From contig NC_013131.1 in NCBI RefSeq assembly GCF_000024025.1, positions 6,510,001 to 6,574,000 of the forward strand: a stretch of 64,000 bases of DNA, given 5' to 3'. The stretch comes from Catenulispora acidiphila DSM 44928 (GTDB taxonomy: Bacteria > Actinomycetota > Actinomycetes > Streptomycetales > Catenulisporaceae). Made by a program: the position numbers and the translations under genes. The notes beneath the pieces were generated by a model. The model searched no databases and was not told the DNA's origin. It saw only the letters and a program-made list of their open reading frames with translations. Below are positions 29,363 through 37,581 of the stretch, one piece after another (positions within the stretch are counted from its first letter, which is position 1; the number at the start of each line of letters is the position of its first letter).

Positions 29363-30277
29363 CTAGTCCGCAGGCGGTGAACTCGGCGAGCTCGGCGGCG
29401 CCGACCCGCCCGGCGCGGGCGTCCCCGCCGGGGCGGTGCTCCCCGCAGCGGGCGGCGAGCTGGGCGCGCCCGGTGTACTCGCTCCGGACGAGGAGGGCGC
29501 GCCCGGCGTCGCGGCGCTGCTGCTCGGCGTCGTCGGGGCGGCGGGGGTGGTGTGCTTGTAGAGGGCCTGGGCGATCTTGAGAGTGAAGACCTTGGCTTCG
29601 TCGCCCTTGACCAGGGATTCCGCGGTGGTGATCAGGTAGGTGCGGTTGCCGTCGTACATCACCAGGACGGCGTCCTTGCCGGCCTCGATCACGTAGGTGG
29701 CGGGGTGGCCGGCGACGGAGATCGGGGCGTACTGGTCGCCCTGGCCGGCGAAGGTGCCGACGGTGGTGGCGCCGTGGCTCTGGGCGGTGGCGGCGTCGGC
29801 GTAGATGGCGAGCTGGATCTCGACCTGGTTGCTGGTGATCTTGCCGGAGGGGTCCTGGACCACGCCGTACTGGCAGACCACGCGGCCCAGCTGCTTGGCC
29901 GCGGTGGGCTGGAACGGCTGGAAGTAGTCGCCGCCGTTGAGCGGGTTGCCGAGGGCCAGCTGCATGTCGGCGTCGGTGACCAGGCCGGTGCAGTTCTTCG
30001 GGAGCTGGGCCGGGTTCATGATCGGGCCGGCCGCCGGGTCGAAGCTGGGCTGCGGGCTCGGCGAGCTGCTGGTCGCCGGGGCGCCGGGGAAGGAGCCGGC
30101 GGCGCTGGTGCTGCCCGAGGAGCCCTTGTGCGCCGAGCCGCCGCCCCCGCACGCCGCCAGCGCCAGGGCCGCCGAACAGGCGACGCCGAGCGCGGATATG
30201 CGTGTCAGGGTCCGGCGGGCCGGCGCCGGCGCCGGGGTCGCTGCCGGGGCGTGGGCCGGGGTCGTAAGGGTCCGCAT
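29363..30277 (-). CDS. Putative lipoprotein of unknown function
   Basis: ATG 30277 gives 304 residues. A basic N-terminus and hydrophobic stretch end in the lipobox LALAAC with Cys43, followed by Gly and Ser, so the protein should be lipid-anchored outside the membrane. The folded part (about 95-250) contains CTGLVTDADMQLALG and repeated beta-strand signals but no known catalytic motif; such folds often resemble DUF3558-like exported proteins. The C-terminal 60 residues are Pro/Ser/Ala/Thr-rich, probably wall-spanning. It is convergent with the DMFase-like copy 2. Confidence 0.75.
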   Translation of the reverse strand: MRTLTTPAHAPAATPAPAPARRTLTRISALGVACSAALALAACGGGGSAHKGSSGSTSAAGSFPGAPATSSSPSPQPSFDPAAGPIMNPAQLPKNCTGLVTDADMQLALGNPLNGGDYFQPFQPTAAKQLGRVVCQYGVVQDPSGKITSNQVEIQLAIYADAATAQSHGATTVGTFAGQGDQYAPISVAGHPATYVIEAGKDAVLVMYDGNRTYLITTAESLVKGDEAKVFTLKIAQALYKHTTPAAPTTPSSSAATPGAPSSSGASTPGAPSSPPAAGSTAPAGTPAPGGSAPPSSPSSPPAD

Positions 30278-30370
30278 GCTTGGCAACCTATCGAATCGGT
30301 GTGGCGCGCGAGAAGCTTTCGGATCAGCTGCGCGACCTCCGCAGGGCCTGGGCGCAGCCACCCAGCCACC

Positions 30371-31411
30371 TCACCCGGAGGTGACAGACGGGGACATACC
30401 GTTGGCAGCCAGCAGCCGAGGCGCCCCGCTGCCGTCCGCGGGCACGGCGTACAGATCGCTGCCCGGGTCGTCGTCGTGCGGGACCGCGTACATGACCGTG
30501 GTGGTGTTCAGCCACGCCGCCTGGTCGTCGACGCTGCGGGTCTCGGCCAGCGGTGTCTCCCGCATCGTGGCGAGGTTCAGGACGGTGAAACGCCAAGGAT
30601 GCCGGATGTCGTCGGACACCCGCTTCTTGAAGACCAGGCGCGTACCGTCCGGCGACAGTGAGGGACACTCCACGTTCTCCCGCAGCGAATGCAGCGTGTG
30701 CGCCTTGAAGTCGCCCTTCATCAGCCACGTCTTGCTGGTGCTGCCCATCGTCGCGTAGAAGGTGTTGTCGTCGGCGGCGAAGGTGACGCCCCAGAAGTTG
30801 ATGTCGACCGCTTTATAGGGGCTGCCGTTCACGAACGCATTGAAGCTCTCTAGGGAGTCGACGTACTCCCCTGTCTTCAGGTCCAGGATCGACGCACGCG
30901 TCGACGCACCGGGCTGCGTATAGGAGTCCCCGGTAACGAAGGTCGTCCACGCCGCCATCCGTCCGTCCGCGGACAGCCGGGCACGGTTCGGGGTACCAGT
31001 GATCGCCAGCTTCTTGGTCTGCTTAAGAGAACTGTCGTAGATCTCCGCATAGGGCTGGCTGATGAGATTGCCCTCGGATTGCAGACACAGCAGTACGCCG
31101 GACGCCGTATAGGACCGCTCGCACTGAACGCTGGAGACCGTGGCCACCGCAGTGGACGCCGCCCCGGACCCGACCTCGACAACCTTGCCGAAGTCCGGAC
31201 CCTGCACCGTCGACCGATACGTCAGCTCCCCGGCGGCGATCGTGAACGCCCCTGCGACCCCGGCGCGCTTCGTGGAACGCCCCAGGAAAGCGGTCAGCCC
31301 GGCTGCCACGGCGACCACCAGGAGCACCGCGATCGACGAGAGCAGGATCTTCGCCCGGTTGTCGCGCGGCGCGTGCTCCCCGGTCTCCGTCTCGGTCTCA
31401 ATATCAGTCAT
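30371..31411 (-). CDS. Membrane-anchored TolB-like beta-propeller protein
   Basis: ATG 31411 gives 346 residues; an in-frame GTG six bases earlier is possible. One transmembrane helix (about 24-44) anchors an extracytoplasmic domain. Repeats of the form ARLSADGRMAAW, VTFAADDNTFY, CPSLSPDGTRLVF and DQAAWLNTTTVMYA are typical TolB/WD40-like propeller blades. The start overlaps the end of the MFS gene by 8 bases, so the two are co-translated. A role in sensing or binding a ligand linked to that transporter is inference. Confidence 0.8.
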   Translation of the reverse strand: MTDIETETETGEHAPRDNRAKILLSSIAVLLVVAVAAGLTAFLGRSTKRAGVAGAFTIAAGELTYRSTVQGPDFGKVVEVGSGAASTAVATVSSVQCERSYTASGVLLCLQSEGNLISQPYAEIYDSSLKQTKKLAITGTPNRARLSADGRMAAWTTFVTGDSYTQPGASTRASILDLKTGEYVDSLESFNAFVNGSPYKAVDINFWGVTFAADDNTFYATMGSTSKTWLMKGDFKAHTLHSLRENVECPSLSPDGTRLVFKKRVSDDIRHPWRFTVLNLATMRETPLAETRSVDDQAAWLNTTTVMYAVPHDDDPGSDLYAVPADGSGAPRLLAANGMSPSVTSG

Positions 31412-32666
31412 CTGCACGTTCTTTCCACGGCGACACCAGCAGCGTCGAGACGGTGATCGCGACAGCCATCGCCCCGGCGAACCAGAGCATGACCGTCTTG
31501 GGATCGGTGTGCGACCACGCAGCCCCGAACGCGACAGAGGACACGAACCCGGCGACCGCGCCGATCGACTGCATCACCGCGAGCCCTGAGGTACGCAGCG
31601 CAGCAGGGATACGCGGGCCGCAATACGCCATGAGAACCCCGTCAGTGGCCGCATAGGCGATACCCGGGAGCAGGAGTGCGGCGACCAACAGGAAGCCGTT
31701 AGGGACGTTCGTAGCCAGGAGCGCATATGCGATGACCAACAAGAGGTGCCCGACCACGAACACCTTCCAGCGTCCGACCCGGTCCGCCAGACGCCCCACC
31801 GGAATGGCCATGAGGACGAACATCCCCATGGTGCCGGTGGCGAGCAACGCATACTCCGAAGCGCTCAGCGCCATTCTGTGCGCGAGCGTCAAGTACACGA
31901 AGGTGTCGCTGACCCACGCGAGCCCCAGAAGCGCTACAGCAATACCCGTACGGATGAACCACGACTGCCGCACCAGTCCGCCGGCCGCACGCAGCGACGC
32001 CGCGGAGCGCTCCTGCAGTTCCGCCTTGTGGTCGGTCACATAGAGACAGAACACCACGACACCGACGGCCGCGACGCAGAAGGCGATGATGAACAGTGCG
32101 TCGAACGCTTTGCGTTCCGTACCGAACTTCGTCGTCCACAGCAGGACGAAGGAGGCGATGAGCGGACCGGTCGCCGCACCGATGTTGTCGAGCATCCGGT
32201 GTACGCCGAACGAGCGCCCCAGGATCTGCGGCGGAGAGGACAGGGAGATCAGCGCGTCGCGCGGAGCCGAGCGCATCCCCTTGCCGAAGCGGTCCGCGCT
32301 CAGCAGACCGCTCAGCCCGCCGAATGAGGGTCCGACGATCGGGAACCCGAGCTTGGTCACCGCGGACGCCCCGTAGCCGAGGCCGGCCAGCAGCTTGCGG
32401 CGCTGCCAGCGGTCGGACAGGTACGCCGCGGGGATGGCCAGCAGCGCGGGGATGCCGTTGTAGAGCCCGTCCAGGAAGCCGATCGCCGTCGGCGTCTCGT
32501 GGAGCACGTTGAGCAGGTAGTAGCCGACCACCGCGACCAGCATCTCGGAGGAGACGTCCGTCAGCAGGCTCACCGTGCCGAGCATCTTGACGTTGAACGG
32601 GACCCGCTCCCGCGTGCTCCGGGCTTCCTGGATGCGCTTGGCAGTCCTCGATCCCGTCAGATACAC
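31404..32666 (-). CDS. Major facilitator superfamily transporter
   Basis: The 420-residue protein has about 12 hydrophobic helices and an MFS-type loop 2-3 motif (AAYLSDRWQRRKLLAG) near residue 80; a second copy, GRLADRVGRWKV, lies between helices 8 and 9. It is probably a proton-coupled exporter; the substrate is unknown. A strong terminator lies just upstream, separating it from rpsA, so it must have its own promoter in the short 18-base gap or be read through. The C-terminus overlaps the propeller gene. Confidence 0.9.
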   Translation of the reverse strand: MYLTGSRTAKRIQEARSTRERVPFNVKMLGTVSLLTDVSSEMLVAVVGYYLLNVLHETPTAIGFLDGLYNGIPALLAIPAAYLSDRWQRRKLLAGLGYGASAVTKLGFPIVGPSFGGLSGLLSADRFGKGMRSAPRDALISLSSPPQILGRSFGVHRMLDNIGAATGPLIASFVLLWTTKFGTERKAFDALFIIAFCVAAVGVVVFCLYVTDHKAELQERSAASLRAAGGLVRQSWFIRTGIAVALLGLAWVSDTFVYLTLAHRMALSASEYALLATGTMGMFVLMAIPVGRLADRVGRWKVFVVGHLLLVIAYALLATNVPNGFLLVAALLLPGIAYAATDGVLMAYCGPRIPAALRTSGLAVMQSIGAVAGFVSSVAFGAAWSHTDPKTVMLWFAGAMAVAITVSTLLVSPWKERADD

Positions 32667-32683
32667 GTCGAAACAATAGCGAA

Positions 32684-32718
32684 AAGCCCCGTCCGCACTG
32701 AGCGGACGGGGCCTTTTG
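32684..32718 (-). terminator. Intrinsic terminator of rpsA
   Basis: An 11-base stem (GCCCCGTCCGC / GCGGACGGGGC) with loop ACTGA lies between AAAA and TTTT tracts. Read leftward it follows the rpsA stop by 28 bases and ends in TTTT. The A/T flanks mean it could also work in the other direction. Confidence 0.88.
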
Positions 32719-32746
32719 GCTAAGAGCTGTTACACGCGCCGGAGCC

Positions 32747-34228
32747 TCAGCTCTGGCCGCCCGACAGCTTCTCGCGCAGCGCGGCCAGGGCCTCGTCGGA
32801 GGCCAGGGCACCGCCGGTGGTCTCCTCGACGACACCCGAGGAGTAGGACGAGGGCGCACCCTCGGCGTTCTCCTGGACACCGGCTTCGGCGTCGGCCTTG
32901 CGGGCCTCGGCGATCTGCTTCTGGTGCGACTCGTAGCGGGTGTGGGCCTCGGCGTACTGCCCCTCCCACACCTCGCGCTGGGCGTCGTAGCCCTCGAGCC
33001 ACTCGCCCGTCTCCGGGTCGAAGCCCTCGGGGTAGATGTAGTTGCCCTGGTCGTCGTAGGTGGCGGCCATGCCGTACAGCGCCGGGTCGAACTGGTCGGT
33101 CTCGATGTCGCCGGTGAGGCCCTCGTTGGCCTGCTTCAGCGACAGCGAGATGCGACGGCGGTCCAGGTCGATGTCGATGACCTTGACGAAGATCTCGTCG
33201 CCCACGTTGACGACCTGCTCCGGGACCTCCACGTGGCGCTCGGCCAGCTCGGAGATGTGGACCAGGCCCTCGATGCCCTCGTCCACCCGGACGAACGCGC
33301 CGAACGGCACCAGCTTGGTGACCTTACCCGGCACGACCTGCCCGATGGCGTGGGTGCGGGCGAAGGTCTGCCACGGGTCCTCCATGGTCGCCTTCAGGGA
33401 CAGCGAGACGCGCTCGCGGTCCATGTCGACGTCCAGGACCTCGACCGTGACCTCCTGGCCGACCTCGACGACCTCGGAGGGGTGGTCGATGTGCTTCCAG
33501 GACAGCTCGCTGACGTGCACCAGACCGTCCACGCCGCCGAGGTCCACGAACGCGCCGAAGTTGACGATCGAGGACACGACGCCGGAGCGGACCTGACCCT
33601 TCTGCAGGGTCGTGAGGAAGTTCTGGCGGACCTCGGACTGGGTCTGCTCGAGCCAGGCGCGGCGGGACAGGACCACGTTGTTGCGGTTCTTGTCCAGCTC
33701 GATGATCTTGGCCTCGAGCTCCTTGCCGACGTACGGCTGCAGGTCGCGCACGCGGCGCATCTCGACCAGGGAGGCCGGCAGGAAGCCACGGAGACCGATG
33801 TCCAGGATGAGACCACCCTTGACGACCTCGATGACGGTACCGGTGACGATGCCGTCCTTCTCCTTGATCTCCTCGATCGTGCCCCAGGCGCGCTCGTACT
33901 GCGCGCGCTTCTTGGACAGGATCAGGCGGCCTTCCTTGTCCTCCTTCTGGAGGACGAGGGCCTCGATGTGGTCGCCCACGGCGACGACCTCGTTGGGGTC
34001 GACGTCGTGCTTGATCGAGAGCTCCCTGGACGGGATCACACCCTCGGTCTTGTAACCGATGTCGAGCAGGACTTCATCCCGGTCGACCTTGACGATGACA
34101 CCTTCGACGATGTCGCCGTCGTTGAAGTACTTGATGGTCAGGTCGATCGCGGCGAGGAATTCCTCCGCCGAACCGATGTCGTTGATGGCGACCTGAGGCG
34201 TTCGGGCGGTCTCGGTGCTGCTCGTCAT
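32747..34228 (-). CDS. rpsA: 30S ribosomal protein S1
   Basis: ATG 34228 gives 493 residues; a GGAG site lies about 11 bases upstream. Four S1 (OB-fold) repeats are visible, each with a GxVxxIxxFGAFVDLGG-like strand: about 38-105, 122-190, 207-280 and 292-365. An acidic C-terminal tail follows (about 380-493), rich in Glu/Ala/Gly and typical of actinobacterial S1. It binds mRNA and helps ribosome docking, especially on structured leaders. It is transcribed alone, with a terminator directly after. Confidence 0.97.
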   Translation of the reverse strand: MTSSTETARTPQVAINDIGSAEEFLAAIDLTIKYFNDGDIVEGVIVKVDRDEVLLDIGYKTEGVIPSRELSIKHDVDPNEVVAVGDHIEALVLQKEDKEGRLILSKKRAQYERAWGTIEEIKEKDGIVTGTVIEVVKGGLILDIGLRGFLPASLVEMRRVRDLQPYVGKELEAKIIELDKNRNNVVLSRRAWLEQTQSEVRQNFLTTLQKGQVRSGVVSSIVNFGAFVDLGGVDGLVHVSELSWKHIDHPSEVVEVGQEVTVEVLDVDMDRERVSLSLKATMEDPWQTFARTHAIGQVVPGKVTKLVPFGAFVRVDEGIEGLVHISELAERHVEVPEQVVNVGDEIFVKVIDIDLDRRRISLSLKQANEGLTGDIETDQFDPALYGMAATYDDQGNYIYPEGFDPETGEWLEGYDAQREVWEGQYAEAHTRYESHQKQIAEARKADAEAGVQENAEGAPSSYSSGVVEETTGGALASDEALAALREKLSGGQS

Positions 34229-34550
34229 GGGGAAGGGGGCTCCGGATACGGACACATTGTGGGCGACGGCATCCGCCGGGCGGGGAGGCCGACGCTGGGA
34301 GAGGTCCGTCACCAGCACAAGAGCCGAACGGTCGACGAGGATCGGGTGTCCGACGAAGAAGATTCAGAACCTGCCCGCAGCGCATCGCCCAGAATACGGG
34401 TCGTACGCACGCGTGGTCAATCCGATACCCGTCCCCACCGGGGACGCCGACGCGTCCCACGGCGCGACCCGGCCCGGAGGGCGGCACCCCCGCTACAGTC
34501 TCAACCTGCGTGATCGACTGGCGACCCGCTGGTGAAAGGATGCCCACACC
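34229..34550. promoter_or_regulatory. Divergent region rpsA / methyltransferase with a leader hairpin
   Basis: These 322 bases hold no convincing gene. A perfect 7-base hairpin CGTCCCC-ACC-GGGGACG sits at 34430-34446 and could lie in either leader. Promoters for both divergent genes must be here, but I cannot place -35/-10 boxes with confidence. Confidence 0.4.
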
Positions 34551-35465
34551 GTGACCGACGTGACGGAAGAGTCGCCGGAATTCCCCGGTGACCCCGGAAT
34601 CGAAGATAACGATACGGTCCGCGTGGCCCGCCGTCACCTGTCAGATTCCGCCACGATCCGGGCGAACCGGGGCTGGTGGGACGCCAACGCGGACGATTAC
34701 CAGGCCGAACACGGTGCGTTCCTGGGCGATGACCGCTTCATCTGGTGCCCGGAGGGCCTGGACGAGGCGCACGCGCACCTGCTCGGCACGGACTTGGCGG
34801 GCAAGCGGGTCCTGGAGGTCGGCGCCGGCGCGGCGCAGTGCTCGCGGTGGCTGGCGGCGCAGGGGGCGTACGCGGTGGCTTCCGATCTTTCGTTCGGGCA
34901 GCTGGCGCACGCGCTGCGGATCGACGCCGGGGCGAGCCAGGGGGCGGTCGTCAGTTCTGGTGAGCCGACCGGGTCGGCGGAGACGGTGGAGGTGGCGGGA
35001 CTCCCGCTGATCCAGGCGGACGCGGCCCGGCTGCCGTTCGCCGACGAGGCGTTCGACATCGTGTGCTCGGCGTACGGCGCGGTCCCGTTCGTCGCGGACT
35101 CGCAGGCGGTGATGAGCGAGGCGGCGCGCGTGCTGAAGCCGGGCGGCCGATGGGTGTTCTCGGTGTCGCACCCGATCCGGTGGGCGTTCCCGGACGACCC
35201 GGGCGAGAACGGCCTCACCGCGCGGGACTCGTACTTCGACCGGCGGCCGTATGTGGAGTTCGACGAGCGCGGGCTGGCGACGTACGCGGAGCACCACCGG
35301 ACGCTGGGCGACCGGGTGCGCGAGATCGCGGCGGCGGGACTGCGGCTGGTGGACGTGGTGGAGCCGGAGTGGCCGGCCGGGCTGACAGAGGTCTGGGGCG
35401 GGTGGTCGCCGCTGCGGGGGCGCATCATTCCCGGGACGGCGATCTTCGTGACGGTGAAGGAGTAG
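34551..35465 (+). CDS. Class I SAM-dependent methyltransferase
   Basis: GTG 34551 follows GAAAGGA and gives 304 residues. The N-terminus has NRGWWDANADDYQAEHGAFLGDD, a hallmark of an actinobacterial methyltransferase family. Motif I is VLEVGAGAAQCSRWL near residue 86, a DLS acidic residue binds the ribose hydroxyls of SAM, and ADEAFDIVCSAYGAVPFV forms motif II. A poorly conserved insert of about 20 residues follows motif I. Substrate unknown; cytoplasmic. It lies upstream of a second methyltransferase on the same strand. Confidence 0.88.
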   Translation: MTDVTEESPEFPGDPGIEDNDTVRVARRHLSDSATIRANRGWWDANADDYQAEHGAFLGDDRFIWCPEGLDEAHAHLLGTDLAGKRVLEVGAGAAQCSRWLAAQGAYAVASDLSFGQLAHALRIDAGASQGAVVSSGEPTGSAETVEVAGLPLIQADAARLPFADEAFDIVCSAYGAVPFVADSQAVMSEAARVLKPGGRWVFSVSHPIRWAFPDDPGENGLTARDSYFDRRPYVEFDERGLATYAEHHRTLGDRVREIAAAGLRLVDVVEPEWPAGLTEVWGGWSPLRGRIIPGTAIFVTVKE

Positions 35466-35502
35466 CGGATTCGGGTGGCCAGGGTCGCCAGGGTCGCCAG
35501 GG

Positions 35503-36468
35503 GTGGCGCAACCGCGCTGTGCGGCGTGGCGTCACCCTCGCGGGCGGCCCGGTGACGACAGTGCTGCCGTGGTCGGCGATTCAGCGGGACGGCGGTACTT
35601 CGGGGTGCGGCGCACCGTGGGCCTGGTGCGCGCCTGCCGGTGCGAGCAGGCGGACCCGGCTTCCTTCTACGAACCGCTGGCGGCCGACTCGGTGGCGCTC
35701 GTGGGGCGGTACGGAGCCGTCCGAGGCTTGCGGGTGCTGGACGTCGGAGGCGGGCCGGGGTTCTTCGCGGCGGCTTTCAGCGCTGCGGGCGCTCGGTATG
35801 TGTCTGTGGATCTGCGGCCGGTCGGCGACGTCTGCGGCGACGCTCGTGCGCTGCCGGTACGGGACGGCGCGGTAGACGTCTGCTTCTCCTCCAACGTGCT
35901 CGAACATGTGGCGGATCCGCGGCGCATACTGCGCGAGATGCTTCGCGTCACCCGGCCGGGTGGTCTTGTGTTCGTGTGCTTCACCAACTGGCTGGGCCCT
36001 CTCGGCGGCCACGAGACGTCGCCGTGGCACTACCTAGGCGGCGAGTGGGCAGCGCGCCGATACGAGCGATTACGCGGCGCTCCCCCGACCAATCGGTATG
36101 GCGCCACGCTCTTCCCGCTCTCCATCGGACGCGTCCTGCGTTGGGTACGCGAGGCCGAAGGGGACGGCGTCGCGGAGACGCTTGCCGTCTTCCCGCGCTA
36201 CCACCCCGCGTGGGCTCACTCGATCGTGCGTGTGCCGGGGGCGCGGGAGTTCCTGACGGCCAACTGCGCCATCGCGTTGCGCGTGCGTTCCCAGTCGAAT
36301 CGGGCCGCCCACGCCAGGCATGCCCCCTTCACCTCCGACGCCCTCTCCGGATCGCTGTCGAGCTCCTTCAGGACGCCGGAGACGGTGTCGGCGAGCGTGT
36401 CCCCCGGGGGGACGAGCCAGCCGGTGACGCCGTCGCGGATGGCGTCGCGCAGACCGTCGACGTCGTAG
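35503..36468 (+). CDS. Class I SAM-dependent methyltransferase overlapping a convergent glycosyltransferase
   Basis: Motif I is VLDVGGGPGFFAAAF and a later acidic ARALPVRDGAVDVCFSSNVLEHV segment is typical of type-11 methyltransferases. The start is uncertain: GTG 35503 or GTG 35569, neither with a clear ribosome site. Recognisable homology ends near ANCAIALRVR (about 36285), yet the frame continues 180 bases to 36468, running antisense through the end of the glycosyltransferase. I think the original stop has been lost. As I recall, Mycobacterium tuberculosis Rv0224c/Rv0225/Rv0226c has the same methyltransferase, GT4 and membrane-protein order, suggesting envelope polysaccharide work. Confidence 0.8.
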   Translation: MAQPRCAAWRHPRGRPGDDSAAVVGDSAGRRYFGVRRTVGLVRACRCEQADPASFYEPLAADSVALVGRYGAVRGLRVLDVGGGPGFFAAAFSAAGARYVSVDLRPVGDVCGDARALPVRDGAVDVCFSSNVLEHVADPRRILREMLRVTRPGGLVFVCFTNWLGPLGGHETSPWHYLGGEWAARRYERLRGAPPTNRYGATLFPLSIGRVLRWVREAEGDGVAETLAVFPRYHPAWAHSIVRVPGAREFLTANCAIALRVRSQSNRAAHARHAPFTSDALSGSLSSSFRTPETVSASVSPGGTSQPVTPSRMASRRPSTS

Positions 36469-37382
36469 GCGACGGTCGGCACGCCGAGCGCCGCGGCCTC
36501 CAGTACCGACAGTCCCCAGCCTTCGCCTTGGGAGGCGGACAGGTGGAGCCAGGCCGATTGCAGGAGGTGGTTCTTGGCCTGGGTGGCGAGGTGGCCGTGG
36601 ATGTGGACGCGATCGGCGTGGTGCAGGCGCGATGCGGCTTCCCGGATCCGGGACTCGTCGGGACCGCGGCCGATGATGTGGATCTCGATGCCGGGCCAGG
36701 TTTCCGCCAGGTCGTCGGCGAGGTGGAGGACGTGCTCCAGGCGCTTGTGCCGGACCAGGCGGCCGACGGCGACCAGTCGAGGAGCTGATGCCGAAGCCAG
36801 TGGCAAGGCTGGAGGTAGAGACAGGCGCTGAAAGCCTTCTGTGGCAACGCCGTTGTGAATGAGCTCGATCGCTCCGGTCCAGCGCAGGCGGGTCCGCATC
36901 GCCGTGATGGTGGACTCTGAGACCGCCACCGCTGTGTGGCGCCGGTAGACCTGGCGGGCCGCCGGTCCCTCCAGCCAGCGTCCGAGGGCGGCGAGCGGGC
37001 GGCTGAAGTGGGTGGCGAACTGCTCGTCGTGGACGTGGTGGACGACGATCGCCACGCCGGTGCGGCGTCGGGACACGGCCAGGGGCGAGAAGAACGGGAT
37101 GCCGTTCTGGCAGTCGATCACGAAGTCGTAGGCGGGCCCGCGTAATCGAGCCCTGATCAGGCGGCCGAACACGCCCGCGTAGACCGTCCAGCGTCCGCCG
37201 CGTCGCAGCCATCGGATGCCCTCGTGCAGCTCGCTTCGCGGCTGGCCGGGTTCGCGGGAGGTGAGGAAGTCGACGGTGTCGCCGCGTGCGACGAATCCGC
37301 GGGCGACCTCGTGGGCGAAAGCCTCCGCTCCCCCGGCGCTCCGCTGCCACGGGTCACGCCAGTTCAGGATGGCTACGCGCAC
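36216..37382 (-). CDS. GT4-family glycosyltransferase
   Basis: GTG 37382 (MRVAILNWRDPW) gives 388 residues. The N-terminal Rossmann domain has the GGAEAFAHEVARGF motif of retaining GT-B enzymes. The C-terminal domain has LVAVGRLVRHKRLEHV near residue 200 and QGEGWGLSVLEAAALGVPTVA near 300, supplying the nucleotide-sugar-binding E-x7-E residues. It transfers a sugar from a nucleotide donor, probably in cell-surface glycan assembly with the neighbouring flippase. Its 3' end overlaps the convergent methyltransferase frame by 253 bases, an unusually long overlap. The ribosome site is weak. Confidence 0.9.
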   Translation of the reverse strand: MRVAILNWRDPWQRSAGGAEAFAHEVARGFVARGDTVDFLTSREPGQPRSELHEGIRWLRRGGRWTVYAGVFGRLIRARLRGPAYDFVIDCQNGIPFFSPLAVSRRRTGVAIVVHHVHDEQFATHFSRPLAALGRWLEGPAARQVYRRHTAVAVSESTITAMRTRLRWTGAIELIHNGVATEGFQRLSLPPALPLASASAPRLVAVGRLVRHKRLEHVLHLADDLAETWPGIEIHIIGRGPDESRIREAASRLHHADRVHIHGHLATQAKNHLLQSAWLHLSASQGEGWGLSVLEAAALGVPTVAYDVDGLRDAIRDGVTGWLVPPGDTLADTVSGVLKELDSDPERASEVKGACLAWAARFDWERTRNAMAQLAVRNSRAPGTRTIE

Positions 37383-37581
37383 TGTGATCCAACGAGCGAC
37401 CCGCCGGCGCGACACGCGCGACGACCCCGTTCGGGCGGATCTTCACTCGGACGGGCGCCGTGCGGCTGTCCTTCGGCCGCGGCGGCGTCTAGCGTGAGGC
37501 GCTCGACAGGCACGTCGGGCGGACACGACAGGTCACCCGTCACCCACCACACACGCGCGGCACAGCACCGGAGGAACCTCG

